Notes: generated by a model from the letters alone, not told the origin. A DNA stretch of 64,000 nucleotides from Glandiceps talaboti (GCF_964340395.1 NC_135570.1:7802822-7866821); one strand, 5' to 3'; positions 46,892 through 61,168 are shown, numbered from the stretch's first letter. Made by a program: numbers and translations.

Positions 46892-48384
46892 ATGGGCAGT
46901 AGGCATGGTAACTGTGAAGCTTGTTTCAATCAACACATTATGATTTATTTATAGGCTTGTATTTTAACGTTAATTTTATAGGAATGTTTTCTTCAGATAT
47001 GGGAACAACGTAAATAAATAAATATTTTGTGAGCCTGTTCACCACCATACTCCAACCAGCTTTACCCGCCAAATTATGTAAATACAAATCTTGTTAGCCT
47101 CTAAGCTTCTTTGAACATTCTTCCAACTTTTCCCTCCAAAATTATGATAATACTATGTAAATATATTTTTAGTCACGGAAGCCAATCTCAGTGGTGTGTT
47201 TTGTTCGCCAGCCAACCTGGAAACGATAGAAATACCATTCACTGTTTCACTAATTGTTTACGTATATTGTTTTGAAAGACTGCTACCAGAACTGATCAGA
47301 CAATTATTTTTATTTCAAATTTAAAAAAAGTAACGAATTTTATTCCACTTACTCGAGTATGTTCTCTCTCAGGCATAACTCGAAGATTCTCGGGCGGAAT
47401 TTTGACGTAATGTAAAATAAATTCGATTTGTTTTGCACACAAACAATTTTGATTGACAGGAGTAACTGCATCGTAATTAAATCAAATATTTTTAATTATT
47501 GCATGTAAACATCCCTCAAAATAGTCATTAGTTTGATTAAATTATAATCTTAATTAAATTGAGGATGAGATGCAGTTAATCAAATTTAGTTTTTAATTAA
47601 AACGATGCATTTCAATTCATGGAAGAAATTTGTGAGTGGAAGACCAGTTGACTGAAACGCATTTTAATTAAATCGACACTTATGATTCGAATTCGAGCAT
47701 AACCTGACAGTTATTGAGCTCAACCACCTGAGGGCGCCCTTTTAGTCATAGAATGAAGTAGAAGAAAGTAGACGGCTGAGCGCTGGCGGATAATTACGCC
47801 CTCGTTATTGTTGTGGTGTTTTATTGTGAACGAACACTTTATAAGAATGGAAATTACTTATTTACTGTTATCATATGTATTTTGGAGCTTAGTTTTTTTG
47901 GCGGGAAGAGAACTGTTCACATTTTGACATAATATACTGCTAGAATATAACTATTCTCACTGTGTAGGAAACATACACCGAACTTGTGCCACTTCGCGGG
48001 AATCCGTATTGTTGTAGGATACAAGTATCTATATGTAAATATCAACTCATACCAACACCAACAAAAGTTGTGATATTTTAAATGTATTGTAAATGACTGA
48101 CATGTATTATCTGAGTTTTTCTTAGTTTTTCTTAATTATGTATGTTTGGTTCAGTTTGGAATAATTTTCAATGATTTCTAAACCCCATTTGTTTATACTA
48201 AATACATTTTACTGATTAGCGCCCAAACCTTGTTTTTGATGTCGATTGCTAAGTTAATCGTAGATTTCACTGCGGAAATAAACTCTTTTAACTTTTGCTG
48301 TTAGTTTGGTCATGAAAACTCCAACCTATTCTCAGTTAAAATCAAGAAAAAAAACCACGGGTCACGGTACAAATGTTTATAATA

Positions 48385-48665
48385 GAGGTTAAAATGATAT
48401 CAAAATGTAGTCATTTTAGAATCCAATATGGCCGCTGAATCCAATATGGCCACTGAATCAAATGTAGCCGCTGAATCCAATATGGCCGTTGAACTCTATG
48501 AGAAGATAAAGGATTGACGAAATCCTTGAAAACAAGATTGTGAAACCCCAAATCTCTTTTATTATTTCAAAAGGACCAGGAACAAGCTTTCATACGACAG
48601 AGTTTGGAGAGAATTGAAGAAGTTTGGTTTTCAGAGAAATTTATCACGAGGCTCGTTTTTACCTA
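48385..48665 (+). repeat. Dispersed repeat, copy 2
   Basis: Similar to 15405-15735, with an internal 15-18 base repeat (aatccaatatggccgctg, four units at 48420-48490). Confidence 0.55.
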
Positions 48666-48722
48666 ACATGTAAATGGAGTAAACGTTGAAAAGCAGTTTA
48701 AATTGTTTACCAACTTGCCAAG

Positions 48723-49050
48723 AATGAAATGCAATTGAGCATTGGCAAATAAAGGCCGATACAAATGAGAAATTGCCTTGTATTCGTTATTTCATTACAC
48801 ATACGTTGTGAATCTAATTTTGTGATGTAATGTGATAGCAGAACATTTACTGCATACAGTATATATATGGATTTTACAGAGACTGAGAATAAGGGTTAAA
48901 TATATAATGAAAGTACAAAATTAAGCAAACAAAATAATGGAATGCAATTGAGCATTGACAAATAAAGGCCGATACAACTGAGAAATTGCTTTGTATTCGT
49001 TATTTCATTACACATACGTTGTGAATCTAATTTAGTGATGTGATGTGAGC
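48723..49050 (+). repeat. Direct duplication, ~115 bp, 216 bases apart
   Basis: aatgcaattgagcattg through tcattacacatacgttgtga occurs at 48726 and 48942 with few mismatches. Confidence 0.85.
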
Positions 49051-50352
49051 ACTTCTACTGCAATTACAAATTTTGGGCGCTCCCCCGAAATTCCTTCCTA
49101 TAAACGCTATGAGATTGTATAATATAAGATGAGAGAATAGCAGTTTTCGCTACACCCTTTATAAGCTATTCTAAATAAATTAAATGAGACTGGGTGTGTC
49201 GCACTGAAAATAACAAAGTCCTTTAACTTGACAATTCGTTTTGTTATTGGTTCACATCATTTGATACATACATTGTGATACTACAGTATGTTTCGGTTTA
49301 CTAAGATATACACAACATGATTCAGTTGTTCCTTGATGTGGTAGTTATATTAGACTAGTGGCTTATAGTGATGCCTCTCGCGTGTAAAGCTAACCCTCTA
49401 GTCAAGTTAAGATAGTCTAAACACTGGAAGCCAAACAAATTGTGTCTCTAATAACTCAAACCTTGATTGCCGCTGTCGTAAAAAGGGCCCCGTGTCCTAT
49501 ATAGTTGGTTTATGTATTTTTTTTTTAATTTTGCAGAATCTGTGGCATAACTGTTGGAAACTTATTAATGTTAGCCTAGAATTTCGCAATCTGCTAATAC
49601 GTATAATGATATAATCAATATGCTATTACCGGTATGTTGCCCTTACGGAAGACATTCAGCGAAAAAAAAGATTTGTTTGTTTTCTCATCATCCATTCAGT
49701 AAAGAAAACATCGATTTTGATGACGTATTCAGTAAGACATATCTATCTCCGTTGCCATGGAGCTCCTAAATGAGATATACACAGCTTTGAACTGTTGTAC
49801 CCATCCCACAGCACTTCGGGGAACAAAATGTTATTACCTTGGATTTTTATATTGTTAGATAAAATCTGTGGTAAATGATGAATTTCATTCAAGGGACTTT
49901 GAGAAATTATATATTGCTGAATGATGTACATGAAAACTGAAATTGTATTCATGTCTGACTGATTACAAAACATACCTCTAGAGAGTGTCTGTATATCAAT
50001 GGGAAGAATCTCATTGTCATCATTCCAATTTCAATTGGGTTCTCCTAAAAAGATTAAAAAATGATTGCTAGGGAATCACACAGAGTTCATCTAACTTTTA
50101 GAAAGGAAAAAAAGCGCACTCATGTTTTCGACATTAATGGGTGACCAATTTTTTACCTACCCTGCTCCTTACCGAACAACTGGCAGATGGCTTTCAAGGC
50201 GGAAACACATGTCTATATAATATGTCGATAGTAAATGGATTTATATCAAATGGAAGGAGTGTGGAGAATACAAGTAAGATAGATGTGGAGTTAATATAAA
50301 ATGAAACATTAGAACGGATTTAACATATTTGATATATGGTTAATATGGTTAA

Positions 50353-50393
50353 ATGTGTGTGTGTGTGTCTGTGTGTCTGTCTGTGTCTGTCAC

Positions 50394-50443
<50 letters not shown>

Positions 50444-50534
50444 ATGTATGTATGTATGTATGTATGTATGTATGTATGTATGTATGTATGTATGTATGTA
50501 TGCATGCTTGCATGCATGCATGCATGCGTGCGTG

Positions 50535-50573
<39 letters not shown>

Positions 50574-50600
50574 ATGTATGTATGTATGTATGTATGTATC
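50353..50600. repeat. TGTC/TGTA/TGCA/TG compound microsatellite
   Basis: Successive pure blocks of different TG-based tetranucleotides and (TG)n. Confidence 0.96.
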
Positions 50601-51150
50601 TGAAGTGAGTCAAGTCATCTACATTTGATTCACATGAGTTCACTGTTTTCAGGGGAAATACGGCAATATCAACATTAATTTAATTTGGAGAAATAATTAT
50701 TTAATAAATCATGATCAGGTATTAGTAGAAGACTGTTATAACGGTAATAAATTCAGCAATTAATATTTAATATCAAATACGTGATTATTGAGTTGTATGA
50801 CGAGTTACTAGGTCATGGGGATTACATTGGGAGTTTGTCATAAGGGCATTTTTCAATCATGCGTTGATCTCCATAGTTCTGTCATGAATTTGTAATATCT
50901 GTGTCTGGGTTCAGACATAACGCTGTTTATACATGTCACCAAACATATCTTTTATTGCAATAGTTCACGTAGGTGTCAATACAATATATTACTGTCTAGT
51001 ATGTCTAATTATGTTAGGCCCCTATACATTCCTGTATAATAAGCCATTCCATTGCATGTCTGCACAATCAATGACTAATTTGTGTGTAACACCAATATCC
51101 TGTTTATCAGAGGTTTCAATGACCAGAAATACTTTACTGTTTATTCTGTT

Positions 51151-51432
<282 letters not shown>

Positions 51433-52654
51433 ATACCATTTATTGACATGAATAACAAACAACCTGCCATATTCAACCGAAATGTTTATTACACGCACAC
51501 TTAAACAGGCCATGTACACGCTTTCTTTCAATTGTTCATTTCCCGATCTCTTTAACGTTATGTGTTAACAATTTGTTACCATGGTTGCGGCAGAATAAAG
51601 TAGACAACTGGAGCAATCGTTTTCTATAAAAAGATAATTTAATTTTCTTTCCTCACAGGGAATATATTGAAATATACACTGTGTTGACCATGTCTAGTCT
51701 GAAGTATCTCTACGTGATACATCAGGCAAGTAATATACGCTATCGGTTTAAACTGTGTCAAAATAGGCTGACCTTTGAACTCAATCAATATTCATGTCCA
51801 TATTTTGATCCTTATTTTACTAATAAAGTCCACATTGGTCATTTACAGTTCTTCTAAGAGGATAATGAACGAAAGTTTTTACATCGATTTGGATAGATTT
51901 GATTTCAAAGTTTGTCTCCACATACTACTGCGACAGTGACAGACATGTATCAAAATTACACTAAAACGTAGAGCTAATATTAACAATAAATACCAGGATG
52001 CACATACTTAGTGACCACTTTGTCTGGAAATATGAGTCCAATATATTTGTAACATTGAATAATATGCCTGTTACAATAGTAAGAAGTTCTACCTCAAAAT
52101 TGTGCACTCTGTTATAGTTATTTCAATGTGTAGGTATTTACATGAGGTGCGTGACTAACGACGGAGTTCATCTCCAGACAGATTAGGAATTTCACTTGGC
52201 CGTCATTAGTCATGCGTGGACATATTCAAAGGTTGAATGAATCTCTGAAAAGAAACCTAGTCAAGGAAAAGCAGAAAACCCGTTGTCTATTCTTTCAGTC
52301 AAATGCGTGGATGACTATAGTCAGTTTATCAGTGCCCCACTGAGGTATGTCATAAAACCTGCATCTAATTTCCTGTGCAGTTCAACAAGTGAACTAAACT
52401 CGGGCATGGCAGACGATATTAGAAACCTAATTCTCGTAATCTATCAAGATCTATGTAATTTTCGTTCGCTGTTCTCGTAAAAGAACTGTACTCAAATGCA
52501 GCCATAAGAATTTACAATTCAGGAAACACTTGTAGATTGTTTAAGAACGTGCCAGATTGTAAGTTACCTAAAACACGCTGTTTGAGACAAAATGTTGCGG
52601 TTTTAACTCTAAATATGTTGTCTACGTCATCTAGTCAAATACAATGTTAATATT

Positions 52655-52722
52655 ACTGTACTGTACTGTGGTGTACTGTACTGTACGATGCTGTACTGTA
52701 CTGTACTGTGCTGTATTGTTAT
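52655..52722. repeat. CTGTA pentanucleotide repeat
   Basis: Imperfect tactgtactgtac units. Confidence 0.85.
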
Positions 52723-53312
52723 TTTACAGTGAATTTCACGTAAAACAGTTTTTGCATTGATGGAAAGATATCGAGAAACGACTATCCGATATTCTTGTGT
52801 AATGTAAAAGTATAAGCCATTGAGAAATTCATATATTTTATATACAGTTTGTTGCAGCCCATGGGGTACTACTAGTTCAGTCCAAATACAGTAATAGATG
52901 CACTTACATTGTTATTATGCAAAAATTCAGGGCTTGAAGCACAGTCTGTGCTTAAAGGTAGACGAAAAAAGCAAGCCACTGAATGAGACCACTTTATTCT
53001 TGATGTTTCTGTCTGTCACAGGAGATCTTACTCAGAAATAACGAGGTGTACTTTATGGCTCCACTGCTAAATGAGCTCTAAATAGTGACCTTTTTAAAAA
53101 CCAAAACACGTGACTTATTCCAATTGCAAAGGGAGGTTTAGTTATCGAAGTGCGCACCTCGGAATAAAAATCATAAAGTTTGCTGTTATTTTGTTCAAGA
53201 ATACTTGCTCGCAATTGAAATCAAAGAAAAAAAAATCAGGGTCATCGTATATGAGCATCACGCCATTTTGGAATACAAAATGGCCGAGCATCGTCGTAAA
53301 CCACAGATGCCT

Positions 53313-53400
53313 CTTTTACGGCACCGTCAAAAGACGCACATTAATTCACAGTGTCGCGGAAGAAATATCAGCCCTGGTTTGCGAGAATTTGCCCGGAGGT
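53313..53400 (+). repeat. Dispersed repeat, copy 2 (tacggcaccgtc)
   Basis: ttacggcaccgtcaaaagacgc...cagtgtcgcggaagaaat...ggtttgcgaga matches 28908-28985. Confidence 0.6.
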
Positions 53401-53814
53401 GTATTTTACCTTAGAATGTAATATCCGTTGAAAAGGAGATTGATGGATGCAAGAAATAACAAAACAAGTTGTGACGTAGTACACGCGTCATTCGGTGTTA
53501 TTGATTGGAGGTGGTACAATTCACCTATACTTGTTCCGTTATTAAATATACAATTTTATTTTCACAACATAAAAAACCAACAACGTTAACGTCACATCTA
53601 TTTTGCTGTTATTTTCGTTTGAATGTTGTTTGTTCATTCCCAACCAAGGTTCTTCCGCAATTACATGTTTTATATAATTATGCAGCAAATCATTATCGTG
53701 TCTGTTGTAAAGGCCGCTGACTCACTAACTAGATGTTGGGACAAATATGTCAATTTTCTAAAATTATGCAGCATTAAACAAATTACGATGGGAAACAGTT
53801 GAGTAGATACAAAT

Positions 53815-54235
53815 CGTTGTCTGGCGCGACAAAACTATTACTAGCATCGCTACATTTTATCGTCTTCTGCGACATAACTTTTACTAACATTGCTATATTT
53901 TATCGTCTGGTGCGACAAGACTGTTACTGGCATCGCTACATTTTATCGTCTGATGCGACAAAAATCTCACTTTGCATGGCTACTGTTATTGTAGAAGATT
54001 GTTGCCAAGTTATGTAAATTGTAACAATGTTTCTTTTTCTGGTATGTCAGTGCGTTAAAATGTAACAATAATTGTACTTCCAGTTTTGTGGTACCAGATA
54101 TGATGCGGCAATTTTGATAAAATTTTCACCAAGCTAGACGATAAGATTTACCAATGTTAGTAAGAGATTTGTAAAACAAGACAATAAAATGTAGCAATGT
54201 TCGTGAGATTTTTGTCGCGCAAACTGCAAGGTGAC
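53815..54235. mobile_element. Foldback element with 43-bp tandem-repeat arm
   Basis: The left arm has three 43-base units (catcgctacattttatcgtc; copies near 53845, 53888 and 53931). The right arm holds the inverse (agacgataag, acaataaaatgtagcaatgt, atttttgtcgcgc). Confidence 0.7.
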
Positions 54236-55194
54236 CATTTGTTTCTAGTCAACTAGCTTCAATTGTATAGAACACAATGGACATAGAGTTAAATCGTGTA
54301 TCAATACGTACATGCTGAATATACTTATCACGACCCCAGAGTTCACTACAGAGTCGATGACTGTATAAACTAAAAAAATCTGTTCATGTTTTTGCAGTCC
54401 TGCACGACATGCTGAGTTCAATAGATTCAATAGCTCATGTCAGAACAAATAACATAGTGTAATCTTCTGTAGCTCGTGCCGCAAACAAAGGTAAAGTTAA
54501 GCCGTATGTATATCTTTTTTGTATGCTAGCATGATACAAAATAGAATGAGGTTTTTGCAATTTCCCAAAATATACTTTAAAGGCTCTGCATTTAACCACA
54601 GGGAAGACCACATGAAGAGCTTCAAAGAAAGCGTCAACATGACAGACAGACAGCGACACGCGTGATCACACATTGTGAAAACATAATGTGTTGTCGTTAG
54701 TTCAGAGACGAAGCCTGCAGGATGGCATACAACAGTCAGAGTAATTTCTATACAGTGGCGATCCAGCGCATATTTCCATTTTTAATTCAAGTGAGTCTAC
54801 TTAAATCTTACAAAGTATATGTAAATAAAATTTCTATACACGGTTCCTGAAGCCCACAGGCTAGATAGACAGGGAAGCAAAACAAACTCAAAATGTTACG
54901 TTCAAAGAAGCTGACAAACAAAAACAACCGTTAGATCGTGTTGTGTATGGAAGAAAAGTTATGCTGCGATGTATACTGAACGTATCTTTAGTACGAGTTA
55001 ATACTCATGGTAAAATGTCTATCTTTATCATGCAATCAATACAGTATACTAATGTTTATCACTGTGTTCTTATATACAGTACATGTATTCGAAAAAAATT
55101 GATCTGATTTTATGTACAACGTTACATTTCACTTTTCAATACCTTGATGTAGTAAACCTCGTTCGGTTTTAAGGGGCACACTGCACAGCATATT

Positions 55195-55372
55195 TAGGTA
55201 AAATACAACACAAAAGAACACAGTACAGTGCGACACAACAAAGTACAGCACAGCACAACACAACACAACACAACACAACACAACACAACACAACACAACA
55301 CAACACGACACAACACAACACAACACAACACAACACAACACAACACAACACAACACAACACAACACAACGAC
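55195..55372. repeat. AACAC pentanucleotide microsatellite
   Basis: Nearly pure (AACAC)n with degenerate left edge. Confidence 0.96.
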
Positions 55373-56307
55373 CATAACACATGATTGTTCTGCATATTTA
55401 CATAGGTTAATACAAAGGTGTAAAAATCAATGGTATGATTAGCTAGTACATAACGCCCCAGGTTACGAATGTGTACATTAAAGGCACACTTACACCTACA
55501 CGTTTGCCTGAATTGCAGTCCAATATTTCCATAGGCCTAACATCATCACTATATTTCATTATCACATCATAAAACATTCTTCAGCCTATGAACAAGTATT
55601 ACTCGCTTGACACTAATATCCGGGTATTCTTCCAAACTAAAATATTTTACACCCGTTGTACATCATAGAGTCTTTTGTTGATGGTATATATTGACGTCGG
55701 ATACCTTCCAAAATTGAAATTCATGATTGTGGTCAAGCATACCTTTATCAGTGTTAGGTGTATTGCTAACACACAATATGGCCACCTTCTTACGATCATT
55801 TGGCACTATTTTAATTGTAATAGTTTATGTAGTATATCTGTGGTGAAGATACATGTTAAATATCACACCTAAGCCTGTTACAAATAGGAAAACTGCAAGT
55901 TAGTTTGCTTGCCATCATCCCTTTAAAAAATAAAATAAAAGTGCGCCCTCTATGACCCTTGTCGTGAATGTGGCTTGGAAGAAATACAGCTTCTAAATGA
56001 ATCGATGTCAAACAGCAATGTCTCATTCAATGTCGTATTTCCAGTTTTGTCACGTGCACTCCAATGGCCAACACTTGTTACCTAATCGACCACAGAGGAA
56101 ATAGTCAATGTTTACTGTGCTATCAATGTGCTAATTATTTATTTTCGTCTTCAATTTTAAAATTGTGCTTAAAATAAAACAAAATGAAATTACTCCTGAT
56201 AAATATACCTATCCAGAAATTCTGTCGTTTTCTTTATTTTTAATCTTTCGTGTGTTTTTCTGCCTTTTTGAGGAAGAAGATATATGGCAACAATGTACAA
56301 AATACTT

Positions 56308-57764
56308 TTAAACTTTAACCCCAGAGTTGGTGACTTCCTCTTTCTTGCGTAGGTTTAATTTAGCTAATAGACTTTGCCATTTGCTTCCTTGATGTTCCTG
56401 ATTTGGTACCCATACGCCATCACCTTTATTTCTCTTGGACTTACTTCCGCTCCTTTCATCCACCGAAGTTTCATCAGCACCCTCACGCACCAACTCCTCA
56501 GACAGCCTAGCCTCAATAGCTTTACCGAGCAACTCGGGATCAAACGCAGAAAACACGCTGGCATCAATGAGACCCTCGGCGTCGGCAGATTTCTCAGTAA
56601 GAGATGTTTCGCACGCTTCCTCTTCATTCGTCTCCTCCCCCTCAGCACCCATGACTTCTGAAATCGGTTTTAGTTCGAACTCTGGGAGTTCCTCTTCACT
56701 TTCATAACTGCCCTCATAAATGACATTTGGAAATACATGTTGGTTTGATGAACTTGTGAGAACATGAGTCAATGGATTTGCTTTGTTCATTGTTGTTGAT
56801 GTGGAAGGTGTCGGCGACTGACGACTGCTTAATTTTAACGGTGAAGAAAAACTCTCCACAGAAGTAGACGAACCCGTCGACGCAGGCGCCTCGGCACTCC
56901 GACCAATTCGTTCAAAATTGGCTATCTTCGGACGACTAGAAATATTTTCTTTTCCGATCGGCGAAATCTCTGGCAGACTCATAAGTCGTCCAATTGACCC
57001 AATTGAACGTTTTTCCCTTGTAGTTTGAGTGGTGGTCTTGATAATATGTTTTAGATCATCATTTGAACATACGATCCCCGCAGAGGCTGAGCGTGGTTGG
57101 TTAAGAGAATGCTGACGCATAAATCTATTTACCTGTATTGCGGATTCACTGTTTGTACGTAATAACTTCTTAGTTGGGTGCCTTTCCTTCACCGACCTCG
57201 ACCTGCTCTCAACTCTTCCTTCCTGCCCAACAACACAACTTGGTTGAGTTTCCTTCATTCGCACACTCTGAAAGATATCGTTACTCAACGCTCCATCAGA
57301 CTGTGCCCTGGCTTTCTTTCGACCCAAACTAGCTTTCCCAGACACCTTTTCGTTAACCGGCGTGGAAGATTTCGATACAGTGTCATGTTTACTATCAGAG
57401 AGTAAACCTTGACTGTATTTCTTGAGGTCTGTAGGTGGGGAACTCGTTGGATCATCTTGTGGTAGTCTTTCATAATCAACACTTTTACTAATCTTCATTT
57501 TGGGTTTTCTGTAACGACTTGTACTTTCAGCTTGTGGCCTGCGATTGTCTGACATCACATTCTTTTGTTGTTTTGGATCGTTTGCTGAATGTGGTTTGCT
57601 ATCAGTCACTTCCGTCAGTTTGTGAAATTCATTTGTGTTTCCACTCAAAAATTTATTCTTCTCAGCTTTGACCTTCCTCTCTGATAGCTGGTCTAACATT
57701 ATTCGTGGTCTTTGTATTCGATATTTCAATATCTTCTTAAGTTTATACTCCAGGGAAGAAGTTT
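56308..57764 (-). CDS. Unrecognised low-complexity protein, probably last exon
   Basis: I do not recognise this protein. The minus-strand frame is open for about 485 codons from a probable acceptor (ttgatcaacag) at 57765 to a stop at 56308. The first ATG inside is at 57699 (MLDQLSERK). Before it lies a basic, possibly helical stretch, LEYKLKKILKYRIQRP, which reads as continuing from an upstream exon. The rest is rich in Ser, Lys, Glu and Arg with many serine-phosphosite-like patches (RQHSLN, RTNSES, GSIGRLMSLPE), so it is probably disordered and cytoplasmic or nuclear; there is no signal peptide or membrane segment. AATAAA in this orientation lies at 56238-56233, about 70 bases past the stop. 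Upstream exons were not found to the right. Confidence 0.7.
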
Positions 57765-57883
57765 CTGTTGATCAAAATAATATGGTATCATTATTACCAA
57801 AAGCTGAATACGTTACCATGGTAACATTCAAAGGGGAACAAAGTCGAGGCTGATTTTATAGCTCAGCTGCATTTGTTATGCTT

Positions 57884-58268
57884 AGGGACCAGCGCACAAT
57901 GTCACACAAGCTCAATAAGCGAACTTTGTTCGTTTAGAACAAACTCCCTCCCTCCTAAAGGAACGTTCACAAGTGCGACATTGACACGTTTATATACGAT
58001 GTAAACCATGGTGAAAATTGTAGTGGTCACACCACTACGATCGATGTAATGTAAAAACATGATGGTAAACACACTAAAATAATACCAGAAACCCAACACT
58101 ATATCATAAGCAACTTAGAAATATCTCAGTAGTAAATACAGAGCCTGTTATCATTGAAGATGTGACAGTTTTCGAAATTGCGAAATGGAAGTTCAGCAAT
58201 CGCATTGACGCCAGACTCCCTCCCTCCTTATTGAGCTTGTGTGATATTGAGCGATCGGCCCTTAGGGG
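57884..58268. mobile_element. Foldback MITE family C
   Basis: Left end agggaccagcgcacaatgtc then acacaagctcaataa; right end ttattgagcttgtgt then gatattgagcgatcggccct, in inverted order. A terminal piece also occurs at 26808. Confidence 0.7.
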
Positions 58269-58879
58269 ACAAAAAAAATCATTTTCATCTTGTATCGCGC
58301 GACGAGAAACGTGGGCAAAGTTGGCTTAGAAGAGGCCTCCGGGATCCTGTTCACTGGTTTGATGCATTATGGGAAATAACTGGGGACTAGACAGGTTCAG
58401 GGTTTGTCGAAAGAGTTTACTTGATCTTCCAAAGAATAACGCAATGCCAAGATAAAACAAGCCTTCCCATTTCCACCTCTAACGCGTATTGAAATAAAAA
58501 TATCAGCAAATGGGTTTATAGCTTAAAATGTCCAAGGGAAGTATTTGAACACACCTGCCATCAAAAAACGAACTATATATGTTGTTGACCAATCTGACCA
58601 TGAGGAACAATACACAGAAAAAGAAACTACTAAGAATTTGTTCATACAACATTATATATGAACATACAAAACAAATACTGATGTTCGAAAGACCCATTGA
58701 TCGGTACTCCCTAAAGGAGTAATTCCTTCACAACGGCTGTCGCGGTATAGAGTAGTTGAACGACATAGCACTGTCATTCTGACGATACATATGAGGATCA
58801 CAAACACAAAATGTCAACATATGAGATTGGGGTAAATGTGATGTCATCACCAGAGGTTTCAACCCATAATTTCTTTGTA

Positions 58880-59210
58880 GGAAATCCCCTAAATAGCCGA
58901 ACACATGTCGAATGCAGCAGGGCTTCATTATTAGATTTCAAAGTAGGCTAAGTTATAATTGCAGAGCTGCTATTTTATCACCCAAAATCGAATACAAGTT
59001 GATAGCAGTAATCAATATAAGTGTTCTAATGGCAGAAATAAGTTTGACTGGACTTTTCGATAGCAGTAATCAATACAAATGTACTACACGCAGAAGTAAG
59101 TCTGACTGGACTTTTACTTTAATTTGATAGCAGTAATCAATACAATTGTACTCAAGGTAGAAATAAGTCTGACTGGACTTTTCCTTTAAGTTGATAGCAA
59201 GTGTTTGTTA
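58880..59210 (+). mobile_element. Right-arm copy of the 67-bp foldback family
   Basis: ggaaatcccctaaatagccg, aacacatgtcgaatgcagcag and acaagttgatagcagtaatc follow the same order as 21905-22080. Then two to three further 67-base-type units follow. Confidence 0.75.
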
Positions 59211-59784
59211 GTTTTTTTGCATGGTATATGCTAATAGTCTGTAGGGTACGACCTGCAGTGCCACGCCTATCAACCATCACAAATTACTACAGTATGACAT
59301 ATCTTACAGTCTAGCAGGAAGAACGCTTTGTCGAAAACCATTTGCCTCGTTTACGGCAGCGCCAAGTCACGTTCCTCATTTCAGTGAAAATGTGTAGCCA
59401 GTCCTTTGAGAACACATTAAAGGGAATTTAATAATAACTTCTAATGAATGTGTCAAAATTAAAAGGTCATATTTACTGACACATCTTGTCCATGCGATAT
59501 AAATAAAACCTTAGCTACCTCCGAAGTAGAACTAAATCTTTCAGTAAGTACGAATGCTTGTCGTAGTTCATCGTACATCACAGCGCGTGGATGATTTCAA
59601 TAAAAATGGTTATATTTTCTTTAAAAAAAACTACTTTGGAGAAAAGAATTCCCCATCATACATGATTGTATATTGTTCTATTTGTGCAGTTGCAATGGCA
59701 TTTTACTGCAAGGTATTTCACGGTGTTGTAATTAGATACTATGCCTCAATAATTGTCTTCATGCCGTCACAGAATATATATACG

Positions 59785-60235
59785 AGTGGCCTAAGGGGCC
59801 TTGTCACTACGAGTCAAGAAGTCAAGAAGTATTTGAATGAAGACAAATATTGCAGCATAATGTAATAAGTATAATCTTGAAAAATATGGCAATAATGGTG
59901 ACTTGGAATGTTTGACTTAATTTCGAGCATGGCAGAACCAGTGACGTAGACACGGGTTGTCATGACGTAGAACGATCTGGGTATATGATACATATTTTCT
60001 GTTCCAATACATTACCCTGTATTTACATGGTTTGTGCATGGTATAATTAGATATTATCCTCAATATTTTCCTTCGTTCAACCAAAGATAATACGAGTGAC
60101 CTGAGGGGCCTTGTCACTACGAGTCGCTAGACGAGTAGCAACAAACCATTAGCAGAACCAGTGACGTAGACACGGGTTGTCGTGACGTGGAACGAAAAGT
60201 GCATATAATTCATATGTTCTGTTCTATAACAGCAT
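59785..60235 (+). repeat. Direct duplication of ~130 bp
   Basis: ggggccttgtcactacgagtc occurs at 59797 and 60100; gcagaaccagtgacgtagac followed by acgggttgtc occurs at 59933 and 60153. Confidence 0.85.
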
Positions 60236-60982
60236 CTTGGCTTGTGCAGGGTATGATTTAATAAGTTCAGTCTGTGACCCAATTTTATTTTATTCATAAT
60301 TGTATTTCTATCATAGAGTATCGATCAGTTAAAAAATCAATTTTAACGGATGTGTAAATGGTCTCATTTTTGCACACTGACAGATTTGTTTCTCTAGAAA
60401 GCAGAATTCCTTTAAAAAAGGGAGACATTTTCGACATATAATGACAGTGAAAAATAAAATATATTGACAGTAACCGCCTACAAGTGGACGTTATGTCTGA
60501 TACATCTTCCGCGTCATTGATTACACTTTATGAACCACGGGTCGCTTCCTACTCAAATTTGATGTAATCTAGTTATGATTTAGCATAGTCTGATAGTATG
60601 GTAATCTTACTGTACAAAAAGAAAAGATGCTAGCTCGAGTATTCAAGACAGCGAGCATATTGAGAGGAACAAAGCATTGCCAATTATCTGATATGTATCT
60701 TCTTTTCCTGAAATGGAAATCATGGAAAAATTCTTGGCGATGACACTCATCCATTAATTCGTATTATAACCATAGACCCTCCAGCACGATGTTATAACAC
60801 ACCGTGTTCATATACTTTTCAGTGATTGGATTGGCTTAGATTGTACCGTCCGTGGTATGGTCTATTGACCGGTCGTGACCTCAATTTTAATATAGGGTGC
60901 ACTATTGGCATTCTATCTTCCCTAGGGCAATAGTCGCGTAGTACACGGAAGTCGAGATTTGCTTTGATCATAGAAAGATTTC

Positions 60983-61168
60983 ATGCCTGAGAATGTGATG
61001 TGTTATAAAACACTTATTGCCTTGCCTTATTTGGGCACTAGCAGATGTCATATTACCCTCATGTTGTTCTTTAGCAACTATTCCCCCCCCCACCGGGTTC
61101 CAGCCTGGAGAAATAGTTACATGACAGCCTTCGTGGTAATAGACGTCCACTAGTGCTCTCGCTCATAC
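60983..61168. mobile_element. MITE family B copy ending in a 30-bp array
   Basis: The left arm (tgataacac-like, aacacttattgcctt, gggcactagcag) resembles 224-255. The right arm (ccactagtgctct, then acaataagtgtatac) runs straight into the minisatellite. Confidence 0.6.
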
